Assembly: GCF_000308715.1 (NCBI RefSeq)
Contig: NZ_BAGH01000424.1
Coordinates: forward strand, 1 to 48,428
Direction of reading: 5' to 3'
Origin: Nocardia tenerifensis NBRC 101015
GTDB taxonomy: Bacteria; Actinomycetota; Actinomycetes; Mycobacteriales; Mycobacteriaceae
DNA length: 48,428 nucleotides
A program made the position numbers and the translations under genes. Each line of letters begins with the position of its first letter. The first letter of the stretch is position 1. This document shows, one piece after another, positions 16,387 to 23,788 of this stretch. The notes under the pieces were generated by a model. That model ran no database searches. It saw only the letters and a program-made list of their open reading frames with translations, and had not been told where the DNA came from.

Positions 16387-17087
16387 GGTCAACACTCCTC
16401 GAGTCAGTGGGCACCGTCGGTGCCCGAAGTTGTTCGGTGAAACAGGTATTCGCGATGAATCGCAGGTCCGGTCATCATCGGCGCGTCGGTCTCGGCGCAC
16501 AGTCGGTCAGGCTCGACGCTCCGTCGGTCTCGACACAACCCAGCCAGCACAGGACCGCCACCGCACCAAAGGGTGACTGTACGAGGGTACTGATCGCCTC
16601 GGAACGGGTCAAACTCGCCCCACCCGCGCGCCCCCGAACGCCCGACCAGCACGTTACCGGTTCGCCGATCCCGGAGCTGTGCACGTCACCGCGCGTGAGC
16701 TGTGCACATCACTGCCCAGGCCTGTGAGTATCGCAGTGAGTTCGTCCACACCCCTAGCCACGCCCGGGCGCATCGGCAACCTGCTTTGCCGAGGGGTTGC
16801 TGCACAACCGCAGGTCAGGGCGTTTTCGCGGGCGCGATCGAGCGTATTTCACAACTCCCCAGGGTTCTCCACATCTGTGGATAATTGTGTGGAAAGACCC
16901 CCGGAGTGGCATATTCGTAGGGCCGACGGTGCCATGTCGCCACCCGGAATGGGGATCCGGGCAGCGTCCGAACCGGTTACGGACGTACGCAGGATCACGG
17001 TACCGACCCGAGCACGGTCGTCACCGTCGCCTCCCCGCGTGCCCCGGCCGTCTGCTCCTATCGACCTACTTCCGGGGAGGAAACTGC
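16387..17087. promoter_or_regulatory. Divergent rpmH/dnaA regulatory region
   Basis: This 701-bp gap contains no credible gene. It should hold the promoters of rpmH (leftward) and dnaA (rightward). DnaA-box-like 9-mers lie at 16742-16750 (tcgtccaca, 8/9), 16865-16873 (ttctccaca, 8/9), 16876-16884 (tgtggataa, 9/9 on the minus strand) and 16887-16895 (tgtggaaag, 7/9). Confidence 0.75.
16865..16895. promoter_or_regulatory. DnaA-box cluster upstream of dnaA
   Basis: A perfect TTATCCACA box on the minus strand (16876-16884) is flanked by an opposed 8/9 box 2 bp to the left and a 7/9 box 2 bp to the right. This suggests cooperative DnaA binding and autoregulation about 200 bp before the dnaA start. 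Confidence 0.75.
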
Positions 17088-19091
17088 ATGGACGACGAGC
17101 AGAACGTGTTGGCCACGGTGTGGCCCGAGGTAGTCGCCGAGCTGACCACCGGCTCATCCGACGGCGCCATTCCGCCGGTGACCAGAGCACAGCAGGCCTG
17201 GCTGAAGCTGGTCAAGCCGCTGACGGTGGCCCAGGGGTTCGCCCTGCTGTCGGTGCCTTCCTCGTTGGCCCAGGAGGCCATCGAACGCGATCTGCGCGAG
17301 CCCATTCTGCGCTCCCTGGCCCGGCGGCTCGGTCCACAGGTGGAGGGACTCGGTGTGCGCATCGCCGCGCCGGCCGCCCCGGCCGCCGAGCGTTCCGGCA
17401 GTAACCCCCGGCACGCCCGGATGACGAGCAGGCCGGAGCGCCCGCGAGACAGCGGACCTCGAGACAACGGTCCCAGGGACAACGGTCCGCGCGACAACGG
17501 ACGTGGCCAGGCCGGCTACCCCAGCGGGGAGTACCAGGACCGGGACGACTATCAGCAACCGCGCTACGCCCAGTCCGATGACTACCCGCCGTCCACCGAC
17601 TACGCCCCGGCGCCGAGTTATAACGGCGGATCCGACTACACCGACACCGAGTACGCCCCGGAGTACGCCACCGGCGAGTACGACCGGCAGGACTACGCCC
17701 GCGACGAGTACTCCGGCCGCGACGAATTCCCCGCCCCGGCCGAACTGCAGCCCGTCCCGAGGCACGAACCGGCCCCCGCGCAGCGCCGTGAACAGGGCTT
17801 GTCCCCACGACGCGACTCGATTCCGCCGGGTCAGGAATCCTTGTTCACCCCCGACCCCGGCCCGGCGACCATGCGCGGCCCGGTCCGGGCGCCCGTCCGC
17901 GAGGCGGTCGAGCCCGACGACCAGGGCCTGGCGGCAGGCCACGAGGTCCGCGAGTCCGAAGGCCCGCGCACCGACCGCGACGACGAGCCCGTGGTCAACG
18001 CCCGCAACTCCTGGCCGACCTACTTCAGCAAGTCGCAGGAGACCTCGGCGCCGCCGAGCTCCTCGGCCAGCCTGAACGCGAAGTACACCTTCGAGACGTT
18101 CGTCATCGGCGCGTCCAACCGCTTCGCGCACGCCGCCGCGGTGGCCATCGCGGAGGCGCCCGCCCGCGCCTACAACCCGCTGTTCGTCTGGGGCGCTTCG
18201 GGTTTGGGAAAGACGCACCTGCTACACGCGGCGGGCCACTACGCCCAGCGGCTGTTTCCCGGCATGCGGGTGAAGTACGTCTCCACCGAGGAGTTCACCA
18301 ACGACTTCATCAACAGCCTGCGCGACGACCGGAAGGTGGCGTTCAAACGCCGCTACCGCGAGACCGACATCCTGCTGGTCGACGACATCCAGTTCATCGA
18401 GGGTAAGGAAGGCATCCAGGAGGAGTTCTTCCACACCTTCAACACCCTGCACAACGCCAACAAACAGATCGTGGTCTCCTCCGATCGCCCGCCCAAGCAG
18501 CTCGCCACGCTGGAGGAGCGGTTGCGGACCCGGTTCGAGTGGGGCCTGATCACCGACGTGCAGCCGCCCGAGCTGGAGACGCGCATCGCCATCCTGCGCA
18601 AGAAGGCCAGGATGGACCGCCTCGACGTGCCGCACGACGTGATGGAGCTGATCGCCACCAGGGTCGAGCGCAATATCCGCGAGCTGGAGGGCGCGCTGAT
18701 CCGGGTCACCGCGTTCGCGTCGCTGAACGGTCAGCCGCTGGATCTGCCGCTGGCCGAGGTGGTGCTGCGCGACCTCATGCCCGACACCGCCGCGCTGGAG
18801 ATCAACGCGGCCACGATCATGGCCGTCACCGCCGAGTACTTCAACACCACGCTCGAGGAGCTGACCGGGCCGGGCAAGGCGCGGCCGCTGGCCCAAGCCA
18901 GGCAGATCGCCATGTACCTGTGCCGCGAGCTGACCGACCTGTCGCTGCCGAAGATCGGCCAGGCGTTCGGCCGCGACCACACCACGGTCATGTACGCGGA
19001 GAAAAAAGTCCGCAAAGAGATGACCGAGCGGCGCCGGGTCTACGACCAGGTTCAAGAACTCACAGCCCGAATCAAACAGCGCTCGCGCTGA
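17088..19091 (+). CDS. dnaA: Chromosomal replication initiator DnaA
   Basis: This encodes a protein of 667 aa, much longer than the 450-510 aa common elsewhere. Domain I (about 1-90) starts MDDEQNVLATVWPEVVAEL. Domain II (about 95-325) is a long disordered linker with RDNGPRDNGP repeats and a Tyr/Asp/Pro-rich part. Domain III is AAA+ (about 325-545), with Walker A GASGLGKTHLLHAAG, Walker B ILLVDDIQF and an arginine-finger segment LEERLRTRFEWGL. Domain IV carries the DnaA-box signature GRDHTTVMYAEKKVRKE. ATG 17088 has GGGGAGG 7 bases upstream. DnaA binds the boxes at 19140-20069 and opens the origin. Confidence 0.98.
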   Translation: MDDEQNVLATVWPEVVAELTTGSSDGAIPPVTRAQQAWLKLVKPLTVAQGFALLSVPSSLAQEAIERDLREPILRSLARRLGPQVEGLGVRIAAPAAPAAERSGSNPRHARMTSRPERPRDSGPRDNGPRDNGPRDNGRGQAGYPSGEYQDRDDYQQPRYAQSDDYPPSTDYAPAPSYNGGSDYTDTEYAPEYATGEYDRQDYARDEYSGRDEFPAPAELQPVPRHEPAPAQRREQGLSPRRDSIPPGQESLFTPDPGPATMRGPVRAPVREAVEPDDQGLAAGHEVRESEGPRTDRDDEPVVNARNSWPTYFSKSQETSAPPSSSASLNAKYTFETFVIGASNRFAHAAAVAIAEAPARAYNPLFVWGASGLGKTHLLHAAGHYAQRLFPGMRVKYVSTEEFTNDFINSLRDDRKVAFKRRYRETDILLVDDIQFIEGKEGIQEEFFHTFNTLHNANKQIVVSSDRPPKQLATLEERLRTRFEWGLITDVQPPELETRIAILRKKARMDRLDVPHDVMELIATRVERNIRELEGALIRVTAFASLNGQPLDLPLAEVVLRDLMPDTAALEINAATIMAVTAEYFNTTLEELTGPGKARPLAQARQIAMYLCRELTDLSLPKIGQAFGRDHTTVMYAEKKVRKEMTERRRVYDQVQELTARIKQRSR

Positions 19092-19106
19092 GCTTTACTA
19101 ACAGCC

Positions 19107-19139
19107 AAGCACCGCCCTGACCTGGGGCGGTGCTTTTTT
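19107..19139 (+). terminator. Rho-independent terminator of dnaA
   Basis: An 11-bp perfect stem (aagcaccgccc/gggcggtgctt, 7-nt loop) is followed by a run of T. It ends 48 bp after the dnaA stop and isolates oriC from dnaA transcription. Confidence 0.9.
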
Positions 19140-19147
19140 CGGCCTGT

Positions 19148-19187
19148 GGATTCCTCGAGGAATTCATGTGGAGTCCTCGAGGAATCC
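19148..19187. repeat. 40-bp oriC repeat, copy A
   Basis: This copy contains the perfect palindrome attcctcgaggaat (19150-19163) and a second, 22-bp near-palindrome centred on CTCGAG (19168-19189, one mismatch). It is 38/40 identical to copy B. Confidence 0.85.
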
Positions 19188-19323
19188 ACCGGTCTGTACA
19201 CCGATTCGCTAACAGGTGTGGGGATGAAGGTGTGCAGCGTCCGCTAACAGGGCTTCATCCCCAGTTTCCCCAGGCGTGCTTGCGCACAGGCCGTGACCTG
19301 CACGCTCTCGGTCACCGGGGTGG

Positions 19324-19363
19324 GGATTCCTCGAGGAGTACATGTGGAGTCCTCGAGGAATCC
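19324..19363. repeat. 40-bp oriC repeat, copy B
   Basis: Direct repeat of copy A, 176 bp downstream, differing at two positions. It is followed immediately by CTCGAG and the ttgtccacg DnaA box. Confidence 0.85.
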
Positions 19364-19556
19364 TCGAGTTGTCCACGCATCGGTGCACAGGTGTGCACAA
19401 CCCCGGGAAAACGGTGGAACAACTCGAGGAGCACTCGAGGATGGATGTTGAACAACTTCGGTACTCCACAGACGCCGCGCGTTCATCCTCGAGACACCCC
19501 GCGGTCATCCCCATGGCACCACGCCCCCTGAGCTGCGGATTCGGCGTCAGTACACA

Positions 19557-19582
19557 GATTCCACAGTGCCTACTACTACTTC
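19557..19582 (+). promoter_or_regulatory. DnaA-box-like element plus DnaA-trio (candidate unwinding start)
   Basis: A weak box gattccaca (19557-19565) is followed by a 5-nt spacer and TACTACTACTTC (19571-19582), then a lower-GC stretch to 19617. This reproduces the box, GC spacer and DnaA-trio order described for the Bacillus subtilis basal unwinding system. Confidence 0.65.
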
Positions 19583-20069
19583 AGTTCTTCTTCTAGAAGA
19601 ACTCTCTTGAAAACAGGCTGTGTGGAAAGTCGGTCGGAGAGGTCACGCCGCGAACCGCTCCCGTCCACAGGCAAGGACACGAGCCGGAGTCGACGCGCAT
19701 CGCCGACTCGAAGGCAACGCTCGTACGAACACCTGATCCGTCGATGACTCTGGGATGCGAATCCTCGAGGCCCCTACCTGGCCGCGCCTGGATGGCTCAC
19801 GCCCCCAAGCCTTCTCGTGCCCGTCTAAGGGATCCGAACCGAATCTTCCGACTCGGACTCGAGACTCGGGGAGTCGGTCTAGCGGGTCGGGCTAGGCCAC
19901 AGCCCTAGTCGCGGGTACGGTTTGGTGTCGGTCGCGTGTGCCACACTTTCCATGGCGGCCGATCCACTACCCTTCGCGAAACCAACGTTGAACGAGCCGA
20001 CAGGCTTGGAGGACGAATGTCCGGCCACCGCATAACAGCTCACGGAACTGGGAGAGGACAGATCGGGCG

Positions 20070-21245
20070 ATGGAGCTTGCAAGCATGAAGTTTCGGGTCG
20101 CCCGAGAGGACTTCGCGGAATCGGTTGCCTGGGTGGCGCGTAGCCTCCCGTCCCGGCCTCCCGTCCCGGTGCTCGGCGGCGTGCTGCTCGTCGCCGACGA
20201 GGGCGGGCTCACCGTCTCCGGCTTCGACTACGAGGTCTCCGCGCAGATGCGCGTGGCCGCCGAGGTCGCCGGCCCCGGCGAGGTGCTCGTCTCCGGCAGG
20301 CTGCTCGCCGACATCACCAAGTCGCTGTCGAACAAGCCGGTGGATGTGTCCGTCGACGGCACCCGCGTGCTGATCGCCTGCGGCAGTGCGAAGTTCTCCC
20401 TGCCGACCATGCCGGTCGAGGACTATCCCCAGCTGCCCGAGGTGCCGCAGCAGACCGGCGAGCTGAGCGTGGACGTGTTCGCCAACGCGGTCGGCCAGGT
20501 CGCCGTCGCGGCGGGCCGGGACGACACGCTGCCGATGCTCACCGGCATCCGCGTCGAGATCGAGGGCTCGAAGGTCGTGCTCGCGGCCACCGACCGTTTC
20601 CGCCTCGCGGTGCGCCACATCGAGTGGACCCCCGCCGACGCCGGCATCGAGACCGCCGTGCTCATCCCGGCCAGGACGCTGTCCGAGGCCGCCAAGACGC
20701 TCGGCGCCTCCGACGCTCCCGTGCAGCTCTCGCTCGGCACCGGCGCGGGCTCGGACGGCCTGCTCGGCATCGTGAACGCGGGCCGCAGGACCACCACCCG
20801 GCTGCTCGACGCCGAGTTCCCCAAGTTCCGTCAGCTGCTGCCGAAGGAACACACCTCGATCGCGACCCTTCAGGTGTCCGGGCTCACCGAGGCCATCAAG
20901 CGTGTGGCGCTGGTCGCCGAGCGCGGCGCCCAGGTGCGGCTGGAGTTCTCCACAGAGGGCCTGCAACTGTCCGCGGGCGGCGACGACGCGGGCCGGGCCG
21001 AGGAGTGGCTGGAGGCCGACTTCCGCGGCGAGTCGCTGACCATCGCGTTCAACCCCGGCTACCTGATCGACGGCCTGTCGGCGCTGCACGCCGACCGGGT
21101 CACCTTCGGGTTCACCACGCCGAGCCGCCCCGCCGTGTTGCTGCCCGCCGTCGACGACGAGCCGAAGGTGCTCGAGTCGGGTGCGTTCGCGGCGCTGGAC
21201 AGCCCGTACACCTACCTGCTGATGCCGGTCCGGCTGCCGGGCTGA
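20070..21245 (+). CDS. dnaN: DNA polymerase III beta subunit (sliding clamp)
   Basis: This encodes a 391-aa, three-domain clamp that tethers DNA polymerase. Clear family segments are RPPVPVLGGVLL, FDYEVSAQM, KFSLPTMPVEDYP, RDDTLPMLTGIRVE, TDRFRLAVR, LLDAEFPKFRQLLP and the C-terminal YTYLLMPVRLPG that ends most actinobacterial clamps. ATG 20070 is 12 bases after GGAGAGG; an ATG five codons later (MKFRVARED) is possible but has no better signal. The gene follows oriC, and recF lies 210 bp downstream. Confidence 0.97.
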   Translation: MELASMKFRVAREDFAESVAWVARSLPSRPPVPVLGGVLLVADEGGLTVSGFDYEVSAQMRVAAEVAGPGEVLVSGRLLADITKSLSNKPVDVSVDGTRVLIACGSAKFSLPTMPVEDYPQLPEVPQQTGELSVDVFANAVGQVAVAAGRDDTLPMLTGIRVEIEGSKVVLAATDRFRLAVRHIEWTPADAGIETAVLIPARTLSEAAKTLGASDAPVQLSLGTGAGSDGLLGIVNAGRRTTTRLLDAEFPKFRQLLPKEHTSIATLQVSGLTEAIKRVALVAERGAQVRLEFSTEGLQLSAGGDDAGRAEEWLEADFRGESLTIAFNPGYLIDGLSALHADRVTFGFTTPSRPAVLLPAVDDEPKVLESGAFAALDSPYTYLLMPVRLPG

Positions 21246-21455
21246 GCACCTGTGCACGACCGCGATCCGAGCTCGGCCCTCGCCTCGTTCGCCGCGAAAT
21301 CGTCGGCGAGGCTGTGGTTTTCGGTGAAGAGGCCGCCGAGCTCGGGCGTACTTATGCACAGGTCTTCCACACGATGTGGGTTGATGCCGACCGGGCAGTC
21401 GGCGTGCACACAGCCTGGTATGGCAGAAGTCACGCAGGTAGGGGCCGGTTAGCGG

Positions 21456-22637
21456 ATGTTCATCAGAACACTCTCGCTGCGTGACTTCCGCTCGTGGGAA
21501 CACGCGGAGCTCGAGTTATCCCCAGGCCGAACGGTTTTCCTCGGCTCGAACGGCAACGGCAAGACCAACCTGCTCGAGGCGATCGGTTACCTCGCCACCC
21601 TCGGCTCGCACCGGGTCGCCTCCGACGCCCCGCTGATCAGGATCGGCGCCGACAAGGCGAGGATCGGCGCGTCGGTCGTCAACACCGGCCGCGAGTTACG
21701 GATCGACCTCGAGCTGAACCAGGGCAGCGCCAACCGCGCCCAGATCAATCGCTCCCCGGCGCGCAGGCCGCGGGAAATCCTCGGCATCCTGCAGACGGTG
21801 CTGTTCGCGCCGGAGGATCTCGCCCTGGTCCGCGGCGACCCGGGCGAGCGTCGCCGCTTCATGGACGAGTTGTGCACAGCCCGCCTGCCGCGACTCGCCG
21901 CCGTTCGCAGCGACTACGACCGCGTGCTGCGGCAGCGCTCTGCGTTGTTGAAATCCGCTGGGCGACAAGCCAGATCGAAGGCCGAGCTCGGCACGCTCGA
22001 CGTATGGGATGGCCACCTGGCCACCCACGCGTCGGTGCTGCTGACCTACCGGCTGCGCCTGGTGCACGACCTGTACCCGTACCTGGCTCAGTCCTACGCC
22101 GCGATCGCACCCGAATCGCGGCCTGCCACCATCGCTTACCGCAGCGCGACGCTGCCGCCCGAATTCCTCGACCCCGCAAGGGAACCCCGGCCCGACGACA
22201 CTGAGGCGCTCGAGGCCGTCATGCTGCGCGAACTCGCCGCGGCGCGGACCAAGGAGCTCGAGCGCGGCGTGTGCCTGGTCGGCCCGCACCGCGACGAACT
22301 CGAACTGAACCTCGGCGACGCGCCGGCCAAGGGCTTCGCCAGCCACGGTGAATCATGGTCCTTCGCCCTCGCGCTGCGCCTGGCTGCGTTCGAATTGTTG
22401 CGCGCCCACGGATCCGAGCCCGTGCTCTTGCTCGACGACGTCTTCGCCGAGCTGGACCGTCGTCGTCGCACCGCCCTCGCCGCCGTGGCCGCGGGCGCCG
22501 AACAGGTGCTGATCACCGCGGCCGTTCCGGAGGACGTCCCCGCCGAACTCGCCGCCGTCCCGCTGCGGGTGGAGACCAGTGGCGGCCCGGACGGCCGCAC
22601 CTCGCGCATCGCCGAACCCGCCCAGCCTGCCTCCTGA
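21456..22637 (+). CDS. recF: DNA replication and repair ATPase RecF
   Basis: This encodes a 393-aa SMC-like ABC ATPase that helps load RecA at gaps. The start region MFIRTLSLRDFRSWEHAELEL is canonical. Walker A is GSNGNGKTNLLEA, the signature region lies around GESWSFALALRLAAFELL, and Walker B is EPVLLLDDVFAELD. The ribosome binding site is weak. A DnaA-box-like ttatcccca (8/9) lies inside the gene at 21516-21524. The 210-bp space after dnaN holds no gene; some relatives carry gnd in this position, which is absent here. Confidence 0.96.
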   Translation: MFIRTLSLRDFRSWEHAELELSPGRTVFLGSNGNGKTNLLEAIGYLATLGSHRVASDAPLIRIGADKARIGASVVNTGRELRIDLELNQGSANRAQINRSPARRPREILGILQTVLFAPEDLALVRGDPGERRRFMDELCTARLPRLAAVRSDYDRVLRQRSALLKSAGRQARSKAELGTLDVWDGHLATHASVLLTYRLRLVHDLYPYLAQSYAAIAPESRPATIAYRSATLPPEFLDPAREPRPDDTEALEAVMLRELAAARTKELERGVCLVGPHRDELELNLGDAPAKGFASHGESWSFALALRLAAFELLRAHGSEPVLLLDDVFAELDRRRRTALAAVAAGAEQVLITAAVPEDVPAELAAVPLRVETSGGPDGRTSRIAEPAQPAS

Positions 22638-22679
22638 CGAATCGCGTTCGCACTGCGACGTATGCACAGAAAAGCATGG

Positions 22680-22702
22680 TTATCAACAGGACCTGTGGAG
22701 AA
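22680..22702. promoter_or_regulatory. Pair of DnaA-box-like 9-mers between recF and dciA
   Basis: ttatcaaca (22680-22688, 8/9) and tgtggagaa (22694-22702, 8/9 on the minus strand) face each other 5 bp apart. They lie about 90 bp upstream of dciA. Confidence 0.5.
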
Positions 22703-22793
22703 CTGTCGCGTCATCGGCCGCGTGCGTGGCGGTCGTTCTGTCGGTGCGCTGTCGTAGAGTGACCCCCTGGCCGCGCGAGACGAGAGGAGCCTG

Positions 22794-23351
22794 GTGACCG
22801 ATCAACAGGGCGCCGAACCGGCAGGAAAAGAGCCGGAACTGCGCGGTATCGATCTGGCCAGGCGGGCGCTCGAGGAGGCGCGCGCGGCGGCGAAGGCGAG
22901 CGGAAAGTCCGTGGGGCAGGGGCGATCCTCGCCGCAGCGCAAGGTGCGGACCGGGGCGCGTCGTCGCACCGGCTGGTCGGGCGCCGGGCCGGACGCGCGT
23001 GATCCGCAGCCGTTCGGAAAACTGACCGGGTCCCTCGCCAAGAGTCGCGGATGGTCGGCCAAAGTCGCCGAGGGGATGGTGTTCGGCCGCTGGGCCGGCG
23101 TCGTCGGCGAGGACATCGCCGCGCATGCCACGCCGTTGACCCTCAAGGACAACGTGCTGAGCATCGCCGCCGAATCCACCGCGTGGGCAACGCAATTGCG
23201 CATGCTGCAGAGCCAGATCCTGGCGAAGATCAACGCCGCGGTCGGGCCCGGCATCGTCACCTCGCTGAAGATCACCGGCCCGGCGGCGCCCAGCTGGCGC
23301 AAGGGCGAGCGGCACATCCGCGGCCGCGGTCCGCGCGACACCTACGGATAG
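22794..23351 (+). CDS. dciA: DciA-family (DUF721) replicative helicase loader
   Basis: This encodes a protein of 185 aa. A basic, flexible N-terminus (about 1-75) precedes a DUF721 domain (about 80-165) that includes WAGVVGEDIAAHATPL, LSIAAESTAWATQLRML and LLKI-like terminal strands around IVTSLKITGP. The start is GTG 22794. DciA binds DnaB and promotes helicase loading in bacteria without DnaC. The position between recF and gyrB matches Rv0004. A parS-like site begins 6 bp after the stop. Confidence 0.9.
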   Translation: MTDQQGAEPAGKEPELRGIDLARRALEEARAAAKASGKSVGQGRSSPQRKVRTGARRRTGWSGAGPDARDPQPFGKLTGSLAKSRGWSAKVAEGMVFGRWAGVVGEDIAAHATPLTLKDNVLSIAAESTAWATQLRMLQSQILAKINAAVGPGIVTSLKITGPAAPSWRKGERHIRGRGPRDTYG

Positions 23352-23788
23352 GCCGGGGTTCCACGTGAAACCCGAAGCCGAGTCGCAGGATTCGTTCGTC
23401 GTTTACCGCCACCGCGGGGGTATGGGTAATTCATCGGCTACGCCGCCGACTCGGAAATGCGGGCATATCACCCGCGGCTGCGCGCGCCCGGAAGCGCCCC
23501 GCGATCCGTACCGCCCGATTCCTTCCAGAGGTGAGCTAAAGCCTCGGAGGGCAGAACAGACTCGTCGCGATCCGATTTCTCGCATTCACGGAGCCGTCAG
23601 GGGTGTCGTAGGTGCACTGTAAGTTGGGTGTACCAGTAGGATGGTGACGTAACTAGCGGCGATCACCTTCGGCGCGTTCCGTACAGCCCGCGTGGCCCGG
23701 TATCTCTCCAGCAGTCATGGGCAGGGATCAACGCGTGCTGTGCAGTGCCCCGCCAGGAGGATCAGCAAGTAAGGAGAGCTACCGACCA
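23352..23788. promoter_or_regulatory. dciA-gyrB intergenic region
   Basis: This 437-bp gap holds a parS-like site at its left end and should hold the gyrBA promoters. No convincing small gene, hairpin terminator or tRNA is seen. AAGGAG at 23771-23776 serves gyrB. Confidence 0.6.
23357..23372. promoter_or_regulatory. parS: parS-like site after dciA
   Basis: ggttccacgtgaaacc keeps the perfect central core CCACGTGAAAC and matches the consensus at 13 of 16 positions. It lies about 3.5 kb beyond oriC on the opposite side from the main cluster. Confidence 0.7.

Larger units (their letters stand above)
19140..20069. other. oriC: Chromosomal replication origin oriC (dnaA-dnaN intergenic region)
   Basis: About 930 bp with no credible gene lies between the dnaA terminator and dnaN. 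It holds many degenerate DnaA boxes: 19369-19377 (ttgtccacg, 8/9), 19392-19400 (tgtgcacaa, 8/9 on minus), 19462-19470 (tactccaca, 7/9), 19621-19629 (tgtggaaag, 7/9 on minus) and 19661-19669 (ccgtccaca, 7/9). It also holds repeated CTCGAG-centred palindromes, a 40-bp direct repeat and a lower-GC stretch at about 19570-19620 that looks like the unwinding element. Position and content match actinobacterial origins. The part from about 19700 to 20069 has few boxes and probably carries the dnaN promoter. Confidence 0.93.

Noticed and set aside
16428..16443. GTGAAACA near rpmH as a parS site
   Set aside because: Only the right arm matches; the left half has several mismatches.
19140..20069. CRISPR array from repeated CTCGAG-containing units
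   Set aside because: Spacing is irregular, units are palindromic and there are only two long copies; there are no cas genes.
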